Assembly (NCBI GenBank): GCA_902512305.1
Contig: CABXIU010000008.1
Coordinates: 1-64,000 of the forward strand
Length of the DNA: 64,000 nt
Source of the DNA: an uncultured Gammaproteobacteria bacterium
GTDB lineage: Bacteria > Pseudomonadota > Gammaproteobacteria > PS1 > Pseudothioglobaceae
Direction: 5' to 3'
Positions 49,401-57,986 of this stretch are shown here, in pieces. The notes below the pieces were generated by a model. It ran no database searches. It was not told the origin of the DNA and saw only the letters and a program-made list of their open reading frames with translations. Each line of letters begins with the position of its first letter. Position 1 is the stretch's first letter. Made by a program: the position numbers and the translations under genes.

Positions 49401-49850
49401 TTAATGAATATGTCTCTTTGAATGAGCCCAGCCTTGAAGCTTTTGCAAATCTGTTTTCTTTTCAGGTTGCACAATTTCTTCAAGCTCAATGAGTCTCTCA
49501 TTAAGCTCATTAAAAGCATTTGTATAATGCTTACTCTTGATTGATTCTTGATAAAGTTTGGACTTAAGAGTGGCAATTACAGAAACTAAATCTTGATCAT
49601 TACTAGCTTCATCAACCAGTGAATCATTATTTAATTTAGTCTGAGTATCTTGAAAACGTTTAAGAGGTTGTGTTGCTTCAGAATCACCCTTAGTGAGGGA
49701 CTCATCTAAAGCTAAATTACTAGGATTGAATGGGATAACTCTTTCAGAAATATTTAAATCTTGGAGGGAGCCTCGCGTTGTAGGTTGTTGGACGGTGAAG
49801 CCACTAACACCTAATAAGCGTGCGACCCATGAAATTCCAAATCTAATCAC
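49401..49850 (-). CDS. Hypothetical coiled-coil protein
   Basis: A 149-residue protein that I do not recognize. The first 25 residues (MIRFGISWVARLLGVSGF) could form an amphipathic or weakly membrane-associated helix. A Ser/Asn/Asp-rich region follows, then a charged helix at about 90-130 with heptad-like Leu spacing (ELNERLIELEEIV), suggesting a coiled coil. It is downstream of hemD on the same strand, in the position hemX takes in many gammaproteobacteria, but it lacks the HemX layout. Confidence 0.6.
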   Translation of the reverse strand: MIRFGISWVARLLGVSGFTVQQPTTRGSLQDLNISERVIPFNPSNLALDESLTKGDSEATQPLKRFQDTQTKLNNDSLVDEASNDQDLVSVIATLKSKLYQESIKSKHYTNAFNELNERLIELEEIVQPEKKTDLQKLQGWAHSKRHIH

Positions 49851-49912
49851 CTAAACTCCTAATATAGTTTGGTATATGTTACCCAAAGAATTAAGATTTG
49901 TGGATTTTTTTA

Positions 49913-50638
49913 TTATTTTTTATTTATAATTTGACTCACTAAATCTTCATCAGAAGGATTGTCAGTAATCTCGATTTTTTTAAAACCCAAATCTTCCGCT
50001 AAATCTTTAATTCTTTCACTATAAACAATAATTTTTTTCGATATGAGAGTTTCAATAAAATCTGCAGAAATACTTTTAACTAGTCGCACAATATTAATAA
50101 GACCCTCATTACTGGTTGCCATTAAAACCCCATCAGATTTTTTGAAAAATGACAAAATTGATTCCCTGTGAAGTGATGTCGCCTCACAGGAAGCTCTTTC
50201 ATAAACCTCAAAATAATCAACTTGGTTAGAGTCAACCAAATTATCTTTTAATGTTTCAGACCCCCCTCTCCCTCTAACTATCAAAATTTTATTGTCAGAT
50301 AAATCTAAGCACTCTCTCATCTTCAGAAGTTCATTGCTTGAAGCATTTTTTTGTGGATAACAATCAACTGTGACATTTTTTTTCAATAGTTGATTCGCTG
50401 TCACAGGACCTACTGCAAAAACTCGAAAAGGTGCAATAAATATTTCCTTAAAATATTCTTCAGCATAATTAACCGCATTTACGCTAATAAAGATAATCAC
50501 ATCATATTTTTGCTTTATAGCTATAGGTTTAAACTTTTTGATCTCAAAAGCTGGGAAAAGAGCGTAATCAATTCCATTTGCCTCTAAAAGCAACTCTAAG
50601 TTATTAGTTTGTGCAAGGGGTCTGGTTATAAGTAACAT
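49913..50638 (-). CDS. hemD: Uroporphyrinogen-III synthase HemD
   Basis: HemD closes hydroxymethylbilane to uroporphyrinogen III for heme, siroheme and cobalamin. The sequence is poorly conserved across the family, but LLITRPLAQTNNL at the start, ISVNAVNYA, VFAVGPVTANQLL and ILIVRGRGGSETL are present in order, and 241 residues is normal. Usually hemC lies immediately upstream; here an exchanger gene diverges instead. Siroheme is the cofactor of the Dsr sulfite reductase, which ties this pathway to the sulfur genes nearby. Confidence 0.9.
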   Translation of the reverse strand: MLLITRPLAQTNNLELLLEANGIDYALFPAFEIKKFKPIAIKQKYDVIIFISVNAVNYAEEYFKEIFIAPFRVFAVGPVTANQLLKKNVTVDCYPQKNASSNELLKMRECLDLSDNKILIVRGRGGSETLKDNLVDSNQVDYFEVYERASCEATSLHRESILSFFKKSDGVLMATSNEGLINIVRLVKSISADFIETLISKKIIVYSERIKDLAEDLGFKKIEITDNPSDEDLVSQIINKK

Positions 50639-50710
50639 ACAAACATTATAAATATATGATTGAACCTAAATAGAAAATCATAACGAAGTGTTTATTAATA
50701 TAAAACTGTG

Positions 50711-50729
50711 ATGACTTTATAATAGTCAT
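50711..50729 (+). promoter_or_regulatory. -10 of the exchanger gene enclosed by a perfect 6-bp inverted repeat
   Basis: ATGACT and AGTCAT flank TTATAAT, so the TATAAT at 50718-50723 sits exactly at the dyad centre, 28 bases before the exchanger ATG. A regulator bound here would block RNA polymerase. The other strand runs to hemD. Confidence 0.5.
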
Positions 50730-50750
50730 TAAATTATTCTTTTCATTAAT

Positions 50751-51689
50751 ATGTTTCTATCAATTTTATCTCTTTTAATTGGCTTTGCTCTCCTCATATG
50801 GAGCGCAGATACATTCACTCACAATGGCGCTAAAGTTGCTAGAATTTTTAATATTTCTCCGCTGATTATTGGTTTACTTATATTTGGTTTTGGAACATCA
50901 GCGCCAGAAATGTTGGTCTCTGGACTAGCGGCTTACGATGGACACCCTGAGATGAGTATTGGAAATGCTTTTGGATCGAACATTTTTAATATTGCTTTAG
51001 TTCTTGCCACAACAGCAATTATTTATCCTGTCACAGTTGAGAAAGCTGTCTTAAAGAAAGAGTGGGTTTTCCTTTTTGTATCATCTTTAATCGCAGGTTT
51101 TTTACTGATGGACGGATTCTTGAGTTTTGTGGATGGACTTATCCTTTTAGCTTTATTGTTGCTTTTTCTTATCTATGTCTTTAATGAATCAAAAAAAGGA
51201 AACAGTATTGAAATTGAACCTTATGAAGAATCGATTGATAATCAAGAAAAAGGAAAAACATGGCTTCTACTATTGATATCACTCATTATTTTAGTATCGA
51301 GTGCTAAACTTGTCGTTTGGGGTGGAACTAACCTTGCTCTAGCTTTTGGCGTAAGCGATCTAATTATTGGGCTTACTGTAGTTGCTTTAGGAACTAGCCT
51401 TCCAGAACTTGCTGTAGCGATAAGTAGTGCATTAAAAAGACAACACCAGATGATTATTGGAAATATTATTGGCTCAAATTTGTTTAATACTCTGGGCGTT
51501 TTGGCAATTCCTGGATTAATTCATCCATTCCAAATCCCTGCTGAAGTAATTAGTAGAGACTATATTTATATGATCACTCTAACTCTATTGATACTTATTT
51601 TATCAATTAAACTAAAAATCAACCGCTATGGCGGTTTAATCCTATTGGCAATTCTAGCTTCATATTTATATCGATTAGTTTGGATTTAA
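50751..51689 (+). CDS. yrbG: Ca2+/Na+ antiporter (CaCA family, YrbG-like)
   Basis: A 312-residue exchanger with ten predicted helices in two inverted repeats. The alpha-repeats read FGTSAPEMLVSGLAA..GNAFGSNIFNIALVL and LGTSLPELAVAISS..GNIIGSNLFNTLGVL, with the Glu residues that bind the cations. It should export Ca2+ using the Na+ gradient. It has a palindromic promoter and overlaps tsaE by 10 bases. Confidence 0.93.
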   Translation: MFLSILSLLIGFALLIWSADTFTHNGAKVARIFNISPLIIGLLIFGFGTSAPEMLVSGLAAYDGHPEMSIGNAFGSNIFNIALVLATTAIIYPVTVEKAVLKKEWVFLFVSSLIAGFLLMDGFLSFVDGLILLALLLLFLIYVFNESKKGNSIEIEPYEESIDNQEKGKTWLLLLISLIILVSSAKLVVWGGTNLALAFGVSDLIIGLTVVALGTSLPELAVAISSALKRQHQMIIGNIIGSNLFNTLGVLAIPGLIHPFQIPAEVISRDYIYMITLTLLILILSIKLKINRYGGLILLAILASYLYRLVWI

Positions 51690-52138
51690 TATTAAAAAAT
51701 CTTAATGACACTAAAGATGTAGCAGAAAAACTTGCTCAATGCTGCTCTGACATTCAATCTCACTGTGTGATTTATTTAATTGGTGACCTTGGAGCTGGAA
51801 AAACAACTTTCGCCCAATACTTTATAAGATACTTTGGTTTTGACAGAGTAAAAAGTCCAACCTACACTTTGGTTGAAACCTATCAAAATGAAAATACTGA
51901 TATACATCACTTTGATTGCTACCGCTTAACTGATCCCGAAGAATTAGAGTTTATAGGAATACGTGAATATCAAAAAGGAAAAAGCTTTCAATTAATTGAA
52001 TGGCCTGAATTAGGCAAAGGCGCTCTAGCAAAGGCAGATATTTCTATCAAATTAAGTGGCTACGGAGATAGCAGAGAGGCCAACATATCATTTGAAACAG
52101 AATTAGGAAAGTCAATTTTAGAATGCGCTATTGGATAA
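51680..52138 (+). CDS. tsaE: tRNA threonylcarbamoyladenosine ATPase TsaE
   Basis: TsaE is the ATPase of the TsaB-TsaD-TsaE complex that makes t6A in tRNAs. The 152-residue protein has Walker A GDLGAGKTTFAQ near 36-47, SPTYTLVE and HFDCYRL, and a Trp-Pro element (IEWPELG). Its start is TTG within the end of the exchanger gene; no ATG fits. The next gene overlaps by 16 bases, a tsaE-amidase order common in gammaproteobacteria. Confidence 0.95.
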   Translation: MDLILKNLNDTKDVAEKLAQCCSDIQSHCVIYLIGDLGAGKTTFAQYFIRYFGFDRVKSPTYTLVETYQNENTDIHHFDCYRLTDPEELEFIGIREYQKGKSFQLIEWPELGKGALAKADISIKLSGYGDSREANISFETELGKSILECAIG

Positions 52139-53247
52139 GCCTATTTATTACCATTTTTGCTAGTTTCACTTATGGTGATGACAAAACTTCACTTTACGAT
52201 TTTAGATATTGGTCTGCACCCGACCATACTCGAATAGTCATTGACAAAGAAGAAGACACGCTCTTTAACATCAAAAATACTGATGATTATGTCATTATCA
52301 GTTTTGATGATGCTGAAGTATTATCAGAAACTTTTTCAAATATATTTTTCAAAGATAACCGAATACAAAAAGTACGAATTAAGCGTGACAAAAACACAAT
52401 TAAATTAATCGTACATATTAGTAGAAAATTTAAAGTTAAGCACTTTACTCTAGAGCCAAACGCCAAGTATAGATATCACAGATTAGTAGTTGATATAATT
52501 GATTCAGAATCACAAGTTACAAGAAAAATAACAAAGCCAGATACGCCTCATTCCTCAAGAAATCAAAAGATTATTCTAGTTGATGCCGGACATGGAGGTG
52601 AAGACTCTGGAGCAGTTGGAAAAAATAAATCTTTAGAAAAGGATGTCAATTTAGCAATTTCAAAAAAACTTGTATCAATTATTAATCAAAATAAGGATTT
52701 AAAAGCATTTTTGACTAGAAGTGGAGATTATTATGTTCCACTTACAAAAAGAATAACAATTGCGCAAAAACAAAAAGCCACAATGTTTATTTCTATCCAT
52801 GCAGACTCAGTAGAAAGTGTTAGCGCAAAAGGTGCTTCGGTCTATACATTAAGTGAAAAAGGAAACAATAGTAAGCTCGCAAAGCAACTTGAGGAATCAC
52901 AAAATGTGGTCGACCAGTTTGGTGGGGTTGAAACAGTGATTGATAATGATCAATTTTTGAAAAGTATATTGACTGACTATTCAAGAAAAGATAGAGAAAT
53001 GCAATCATTTCAGCTTGCACAAGCAATAATTTTACAGCTAGATAAAATTGGGCCTATTCATAAAAAAATACCTCAAAAAGCCAACTTTGTGGTACTTAAA
53101 TCACCCTCAATTCCATCTGTTTTAGTTGAAACCGCATTTATTTCAAATCCAACCCAAGAAAAACGCTTGACTAATAAGAGACAACAACAAAAAATTGCAG
53201 AGTCAATTTATCAAGGAATAATGAATTATTATCGTAATCTTGATTAA
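52123..53247 (+). CDS. amiC: N-acetylmuramoyl-L-alanine amidase (AMIN + Amidase_3)
   Basis: This zinc amidase trims peptide stems from peptidoglycan for daughter-cell separation. A signal peptide ends near TYGDD, the AMIN targeting domain follows to about residue 120, and the catalytic domain has VDAGHGGEDSGAVG, HADSV and ETAFISNP with the zinc ligands and catalytic Glu. Length 374 residues. The closest E. coli relatives are AmiB and AmiC; the symbol is provisional. Its TAA is shared as TTAA with the convergent dsrK. Confidence 0.9.
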   Translation: MRYWISLFITIFASFTYGDDKTSLYDFRYWSAPDHTRIVIDKEEDTLFNIKNTDDYVIISFDDAEVLSETFSNIFFKDNRIQKVRIKRDKNTIKLIVHISRKFKVKHFTLEPNAKYRYHRLVVDIIDSESQVTRKITKPDTPHSSRNQKIILVDAGHGGEDSGAVGKNKSLEKDVNLAISKKLVSIINQNKDLKAFLTRSGDYYVPLTKRITIAQKQKATMFISIHADSVESVSAKGASVYTLSEKGNNSKLAKQLEESQNVVDQFGGVETVIDNDQFLKSILTDYSRKDREMQSFQLAQAIILQLDKIGPIHKKIPQKANFVVLKSPSIPSVLVETAFISNPTQEKRLTNKRQQQKIAESIYQGIMNYYRNLD

Positions 53248-54782
53248 TCTTTTTGTTCTGAATTTTCACTTAGAATAATTGCATCACTTACCAGTTGATG
53301 GACACTTACGACCATATATGGATCAAAATCATAATGAGGGAGGACTTTAGAAAACTGAGATTTACAGATAGCACAAATTGCAGCTAATGTATTTACACCA
53401 CTTTCTTGCTCACTTTTTTTCAGAGCATGCATTCTTGGTTTTGCCCCCTTAACTCTCAGATCTATAAGGTCATCTGTTAGAAGACCACCTCCTCCTCCAC
53501 AACAAAAAGTCGACGACTTTATTGTATTTTTAGGCATATCGATAAAATTATTACATGCCGCCTTAATCACCTCTCTAGGCAAAATAAATTGACCATTACT
53601 AATATCACCCATATTACTTCCTCTAGCTACATTACAAGAGTCATGAAAAGTTACTACGCGATGATCATTTTTTGATTTATCAAACGATAATTGATGACTT
53701 TTTATTAAATCATATGTAAATTCAATCATGTGCTGTGGCTGCGGATAGTTACTATCTAGCTGTTTTTGAAGTTTTAATGCATACTCATCTTCTGCGCCGC
53801 CTCCAATTCCCGACAGTGTATTCCAAAAACTATAGGCAACTCTCCATGCATGTCCACACTCTCCGACAATAACTCGCTTTACATTTAAATCGAGTGCTGC
53901 CCTTCGAATACGAAGAGCACCCTCTCTCATAACATCATAACTCCCTATAAACATTCCAAAATTTGCCGCTTCTGAAGCATAAGAGCTTAAGGTCCAACTA
54001 ACTCCACTTTCATGAAAAACTTTAGCATATCCAATCAGTCCATCAATATGAGGCTCAGCAAAAAAATCAGCCGAAGGTGAAACCATTAAAACTTCAGAGT
54101 TTTTGATATCTATAGGTAATTTGACATCTACACCAGTATCGTCTTTAATCTCTTCCTCAAGATCCATAAGAGTATCTCTTAAAGCAGGCTCAGGCATACC
54201 TAAGTTGTTTCCAATTTTATTTACTTTTCCTAAAATTTGATTAGAGTATTTTTGACCAACACCAATTGCATTCATCACTTCACGCGCCGCCATAGAAATC
54301 TCTGCAGTGTCAATTCCTGATGGGCAATATACTGCGCACCTTCGACATTGAGAGCACTGATGGAAATAGTTATACCAATCATCTAGCATATCCTCATCGA
54401 GATCTTTGGCGCCAACCAACTTTGGAAAATACTTCCCTGCAAATGTAAAATGTCTTCTATATACGCTTCTAAATAAATCTTGTCTCGCTACAGGCATATT
54501 CTTGGGATCAGCGGTACCCAGATAATAGTGGCACTTATCAGTACAAGCGCCACATTTAACACAGGCATCTAAGAAAACCTGAACCGATCTATATTTAGAC
54601 TTAGTTTCGGCCATTTTATCAATTGCAACCTGTTGCCAATTGTCGACCTTTTCAGCTGGAAACCCAAGATTTTTCTGAATTTCTGCAGTAGCTTTAAAAG
54701 GACCATCACCGGCCATAGAGCCTCTGTCGATTGGTGGAGTTTCAACATAGGTTGAAAGTTTTATTTGCTTATTACTTGACAA
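53244..54782 (-). CDS. dsrK: DsrK, iron-sulfur subunit of the DsrMK(JOP) membrane complex
   Basis: DsrK is related to heterodisulfide reductase HdrD and is thought to act on the DsrC trisulfide or disulfide. The 512-residue protein has a cubane cluster at Cys 74, 77, 80 and 84 and a second at Cys 143, 146, 149 and 153. Two CCG-type stretches follow, HDSCNVARGSN and STFCCGGGGGLL, which could hold the noncubane catalytic cluster. It is two bases after dsrM. In rhodoquinone/quinone systems electrons pass between DsrC and the DsrM hemes. Its stop overlaps that of the convergent amidase. Confidence 0.94.
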   Translation of the reverse strand: MSSNKQIKLSTYVETPPIDRGSMAGDGPFKATAEIQKNLGFPAEKVDNWQQVAIDKMAETKSKYRSVQVFLDACVKCGACTDKCHYYLGTADPKNMPVARQDLFRSVYRRHFTFAGKYFPKLVGAKDLDEDMLDDWYNYFHQCSQCRRCAVYCPSGIDTAEISMAAREVMNAIGVGQKYSNQILGKVNKIGNNLGMPEPALRDTLMDLEEEIKDDTGVDVKLPIDIKNSEVLMVSPSADFFAEPHIDGLIGYAKVFHESGVSWTLSSYASEAANFGMFIGSYDVMREGALRIRRAALDLNVKRVIVGECGHAWRVAYSFWNTLSGIGGGAEDEYALKLQKQLDSNYPQPQHMIEFTYDLIKSHQLSFDKSKNDHRVVTFHDSCNVARGSNMGDISNGQFILPREVIKAACNNFIDMPKNTIKSSTFCCGGGGGLLTDDLIDLRVKGAKPRMHALKKSEQESGVNTLAAICAICKSQFSKVLPHYDFDPYMVVSVHQLVSDAIILSENSEQKD

Positions 54783-54784
54783 GA

Positions 54785-55558
54785 CTATTTAACCTCTTCG
54801 TTATTATTTTCAAGATCAATTTTTAAACCATCTTCGTTTTTAGATGCCCAATCTGAGATATGTCTTTTTTTACGAGCATTATCCACCTGATTGAAAGTAG
54901 GTGAAAAGAATATACCAGGAGCATGTAACAATTTAGAAATTGGGAAAATAGAAATAAGACAAAAGACAGGAAAAATATGTGCCAAAAAGATAAATTCCCT
55001 TGGTAGTTCAGACCAATTAAGGGTAATCAAGCCTTCTGCAAAGTTTTTAACCATAAGTAAATTTGGATGATGATTAGCAAAAGTCATTACCATTCCAGTA
55101 GAGGCAATAAAAATCAGAACCAACAACATTAGATAATCGGATGGGGAGGATATATATCTAACTCTGTCAACAAATATTCTTCTACTTAATAATCCAGTCA
55201 AGCCAAAAATAAGTGGATATGCAGCATATTTGAATGGTTCAGTTTTATAAAGGATTAATGGCACTTCTCCTGGCCAAAAATAAACTAAATGACGAAAAAA
55301 CAATAGAACCAGAGCTAGATGGAAGCTCCAACCAAAGAGCCAAGTCCATTTATTTGCTTTGAAGAGACTTGAAAATAAAAAAATCTCTCGAATAAACCTT
55401 AGAATAACCCCCTTTGTGTCAAGGGCAGATGGTGCAATGGGTATTTTAAGTGGCGCAGGAGTATTCCAATATTGAACTAGTTTATAAGACACTCCCAATA
55501 TAAAAATTAGAGCAGAAATATAAAAAAATAATATAAAAAAAATACTTATCAACGACAT
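54785..55558 (-). CDS. dsrM: DsrM, membrane cytochrome b-type subunit
   Basis: A 257-residue protein with five to six hydrophobic helices of the NarI-like type. Candidate heme b ligands are the histidines in FGWSFHLALVLLFFRHLVYFW and in FLAHIFPVFCL, and SKLLHAP is typical of the family's last helix. It should connect DsrK to the quinone pool. Length matches the compact DsrM of purple sulfur bacteria. It is between dsrC (63-base gap) and dsrK. Confidence 0.92.
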   Translation of the reverse strand: MSLISIFFILFFYISALIFILGVSYKLVQYWNTPAPLKIPIAPSALDTKGVILRFIREIFLFSSLFKANKWTWLFGWSFHLALVLLFFRHLVYFWPGEVPLILYKTEPFKYAAYPLIFGLTGLLSRRIFVDRVRYISSPSDYLMLLVLIFIASTGMVMTFANHHPNLLMVKNFAEGLITLNWSELPREFIFLAHIFPVFCLISIFPISKLLHAPGIFFSPTFNQVDNARKKRHISDWASKNEDGLKIDLENNNEEVK

Positions 55559-55621
55559 ATGACTTTATCTCTTTGACAAAAAATGGAAGTCTATACTTAA
55601 ATATACACTAACAATGTTTAA

Positions 55622-55945
55622 TCAAACACAGCCTGTAGGTTTTGGAAGACCAGCGAATCGACAACCTTGCTTTGCAGGACCATACGGAAAGAGAGAGTAT
55701 AGATAACGTGAGTTACCCTTATCATTTCCAAGTTTTTTCGAAATGGCCTTAGTAAGAACTCTAACTGCAGGAGCGAATTCATACTCTTTATAATACGCCT
55801 GAAGAAAATTTATTACTTCCCAATGTTCTGGAGAAAGCTCTATACCATCTTCTTCTGACATAGCGTTAGCAATTTCAGGTGTCCAATCTGACACTTTGAT
55901 TAAGTAGCCTTCTTCGTCAACTTCAGCCCCTAATATTTCAGCCAT
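55622..55945 (-). CDS. dsrC: DsrC, sulfur carrier with both C-terminal cysteines
   Basis: DsrC carries persulfide sulfur to or from DsrAB and returns as a substrate of DsrK. From ATG 55945 it has 107 residues. The C-terminal arm has Cys 95 in GCRFAG and the penultimate Cys 106 in TGCV, eleven residues apart. Both cysteines mark a true DsrC; TusE has only the last. WTPEIANAM and LTKAISKKLGNDKGNSRYLY are conserved. A TTG at 55957 is an alternative start. It is directly after gltD. Confidence 0.96.
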   Translation of the reverse strand: MAEILGAEVDEEGYLIKVSDWTPEIANAMSEEDGIELSPEHWEVINFLQAYYKEYEFAPAVRVLTKAISKKLGNDKGNSRYLYSLFPYGPAKQGCRFAGLPKPTGCV

Positions 55946-55958
55946 AACTATTATCAAC

Positions 55959-57398
55959 CTAAGAATTTAATAGAAAATTATTTGCACTCTTTGCAACGCC
56001 GCGACCCTCGTTGATTGCCCAAACAACTAATGACTGCCCCCTTCGACAATCACCTGCAGAAAAAATCCCTTCTTTTGATGTACTGTAATCGCCATGGATA
56101 GCCTGATAGTTTCCTCTTTGATCAAGGTCAATATCGGCATCTTCGCTCAAATAATGCTCTGGAGATACAAAACCCATTGACAAAAGAACTAATTCAGCAT
56201 CCCAAATTTTCTCAGTTCCTTCAATTTCTAATAATTTACCATTATTAAAATTCACATTAATTGTTCGTATACCTTTAACATAACCATCACTATCCTTGAT
56301 GAATGATTTTGTTAGAAGTTGGTAGTGCCTTGGATCTTCACCAAAAACCTCGCTTGACTCTTCGTGACCATAGTCAACCCTGTAAATAACCGGCCACTCA
56401 GGCCAAGGATTATTTTCTGAGCGGTTTTCAGGTGGTCGACTCATTAACTCAAAATTAATGATGGATTTAGCACCCTGTCTGAGAGAGGTTCCAATACAGT
56501 CAGTTCCGGTGTCACCACCACCGATGACAATCACATTTTTTCCTTTAGCGGATAGTTCACTTTCATCAGGATATCCATTATCAAGGAGACTTTTTGTATT
56601 CGAAGTCAAGTATTCCATTGCAGGATAAATACCTATGGCATCTCTATTTTCAGCTGGTAGCTCTCTGGCTTGTGTCGCCCCAGTTGTAAAAATTAACGCA
56701 TCAAATTTTTCTTGAAGCTCTCTCGTTGAAATATCTTTCCCAACATCAGTATTCGTTATAAACTGAATACCTTCTTGCTTCAATAGTTGAATGCGGCGAT
56801 CGACGATATCTTTTCCAAGTTTCATATTAGGAATACCATACATTAATAGTCCGCCAATTCGATCACTCCGCTCAAAAACTTGAACAAAGTGCCCCATTTG
56901 GTTAAGGTCATCCGCTGCGGCAAGACCCGCCGGCCCAGAGCCAACTATCGCAACTTTTTTACCTGACCTAGACTCAACCTCTCTCACTTTAATCCAGCCT
57001 TCTTCAAAGCCTTTATCTACTATTGCTAACTCTATATTTTTAATTGTGACTGCTGGATTATTTAAGCCAAGTACACATGAGCCTTCGCATGGTGCAGGAC
57101 ATACTCTTCCTGTAAATTCAGGAAAATTATTTGTTTTCTCTAGACGCTCTAGTGCTTCTTGCCATTCATTGTTATAAACAAGGTCATTCCATTCAGGAAT
57201 CAAGTTATCGATCGGACAACCAGTTGTAGATTGGCAAAAAGGGACACCACAATCCATACATCTTGAGCCTTGCTCTTGAAGTTGATCTAAATTATGAATA
57301 CCAGAGAAAATCTCATCATAATCATGGATACGAACACCCACATCACGATATGACTCAACTTGTCTGTCTAACTCTAAAAATCCTGTCGCTTTGCCCAT
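55959..57398 (-). CDS. gltD: GltD-family NAD(P)H oxidoreductase (glutamate synthase small subunit or DsrL-like)
   Basis: A 479-residue flavoprotein of the GltD family. The N-terminus has Fe-S cysteines in [10 protein letters not shown] and [12 protein letters not shown], then the FAD fold [11 protein letters not shown] and the NAD(P)H fold [14 protein letters not shown], and a C-terminal [21 protein letters not shown]. This length is normal for glutamate synthase small subunit. gltB, its usual neighbour, is not adjacent; instead it starts the dsrC-dsrM-dsrK run. DsrL, a GltD relative in sulfur oxidizers, is longer by a ferredoxin domain, which is absent here. Either role is possible. Confidence 0.85.
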   Translation of the reverse strand: MGKATGFLELDRQVESYRDVGVRIHDYDEIFSGIHNLDQLQEQGSRCMDCGVPFCQSTTGCPIDNLIPEWNDLVYNNEWQEALERLEKTNNFPEFTGRVCPAPCEGSCVLGLNNPAVTIKNIELAIVDKGFEEGWIKVREVESRSGKKVAIVGSGPAGLAAADDLNQMGHFVQVFERSDRIGGLLMYGIPNMKLGKDIVDRRIQLLKQEGIQFITNTDVGKDISTRELQEKFDALIFTTGATQARELPAENRDAIGIYPAMEYLTSNTKSLLDNGYPDESELSAKGKNVIVIGGGDTGTDCIGTSLRQGAKSIINFELMSRPPENRSENNPWPEWPVIYRVDYGHEESSEVFGEDPRHYQLLTKSFIKDSDGYVKGIRTINVNFNNGKLLEIEGTEKIWDAELVLLSMGFVSPEHYLSEDADIDLDQRGNYQAIHGDYSTSKEGIFSAGDCRRGQSLVVWAINEGRGVAKSANNFLLNS

Positions 57399-57496
57399 TT
57401 CTTGCTTTTATTTTTTTGCGAAACATTATCTCATAATATCATTAAAAACATTTAAAAAATAACATCAATAATATCTATTTAAAAGCCTATAGCTTC

Positions 57497-57525
57497 TTGT
57501 GTAGACAATAAAAAATATGTATAAT
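57497..57525 (+). promoter_or_regulatory. rplS promoter
   Basis: TTGTGT (57497-57502) and TATAAT (57520-57525) with exact 17-base spacing. Transcription should start near 57532, leaving a leader of about 29 bases. This shows that rplS is transcribed from its own promoter. Confidence 0.75.
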
Positions 57526-57560
57526 TAGCGCTTTTTTAGAAACCCCGAATAGGTGCAATC

Positions 57561-57911
57561 GTGAATTTAATTGATCAAATTGAGAGTGAACAACTTAGAG
57601 CTGATATTCCTGAATTTTCTGCAGGCGATACAGTTGTTGTCCAGGTAAAGGTTCGTGAAGGAAATCGTCAAAGACTTCAGGCATTTGAAGGAGTTGTGAT
57701 TGCAAAGAAAAACAGAGGTTTAAATTCCGCCTTTACTGTTCGTAAAATTTCACATGGCGAAGGGGTTGAGAGAGTTTTTCAAACTCATTCTTCAATGATT
57801 GATAGTATTTCAGTTAAAAGAAGCGGTAAGGTTCGTAAAGCTAAGCTTTATTATTTACGTGGACTTACTGGAAAAGCCGCAAGAATTAAAGAAAAGCTTA
57901 ATAAGAAATAA
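57561..57911 (+). CDS. rplS: 50S ribosomal protein L19
   Basis: L19 binds 23S rRNA at the subunit interface. The 116-residue protein begins with GTG (AGGTG five bases upstream) and contains [46 protein letters not shown] and [16 protein letters not shown]. In most gammaproteobacteria it ends an rpsP-rimM-trmD-rplS operon; here it has its own promoter and terminator, and the other three are absent. Confidence 0.98.
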   Translation: MNLIDQIESEQLRADIPEFSAGDTVVVQVKVREGNRQRLQAFEGVVIAKKNRGLNSAFTVRKISHGEGVERVFQTHSSMIDSISVKRSGKVRKAKLYYLRGLTGKAARIKEKLNKK

Positions 57912-57926
57912 GTACCAAAAAAATTT

Positions 57927-57955
57927 AAATGCCAGTTTTAACTGGCATTTTTTTT
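57927..57955 (+). terminator. Intrinsic terminator of rplS
   Basis: An 11-bp stem (AAATGCCAGTT at 57927-57937, AACTGGCATTT at 57940-57950) with a two-base loop nucleus, followed by a run of eight T. It starts 15 bases after the rplS stop. Confidence 0.93.
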
Positions 57956-57986
57956 GTCCAATTCTAAAGATTCTTAAGTAGAATAA

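Noticed and set aside
55959-57398. Calling the flavoprotein DsrL outright
   Set aside because: It has ordinary GltD length and lacks the C-terminal ferredoxin domain of DsrL; only the neighbourhood suggests a Dsr role.
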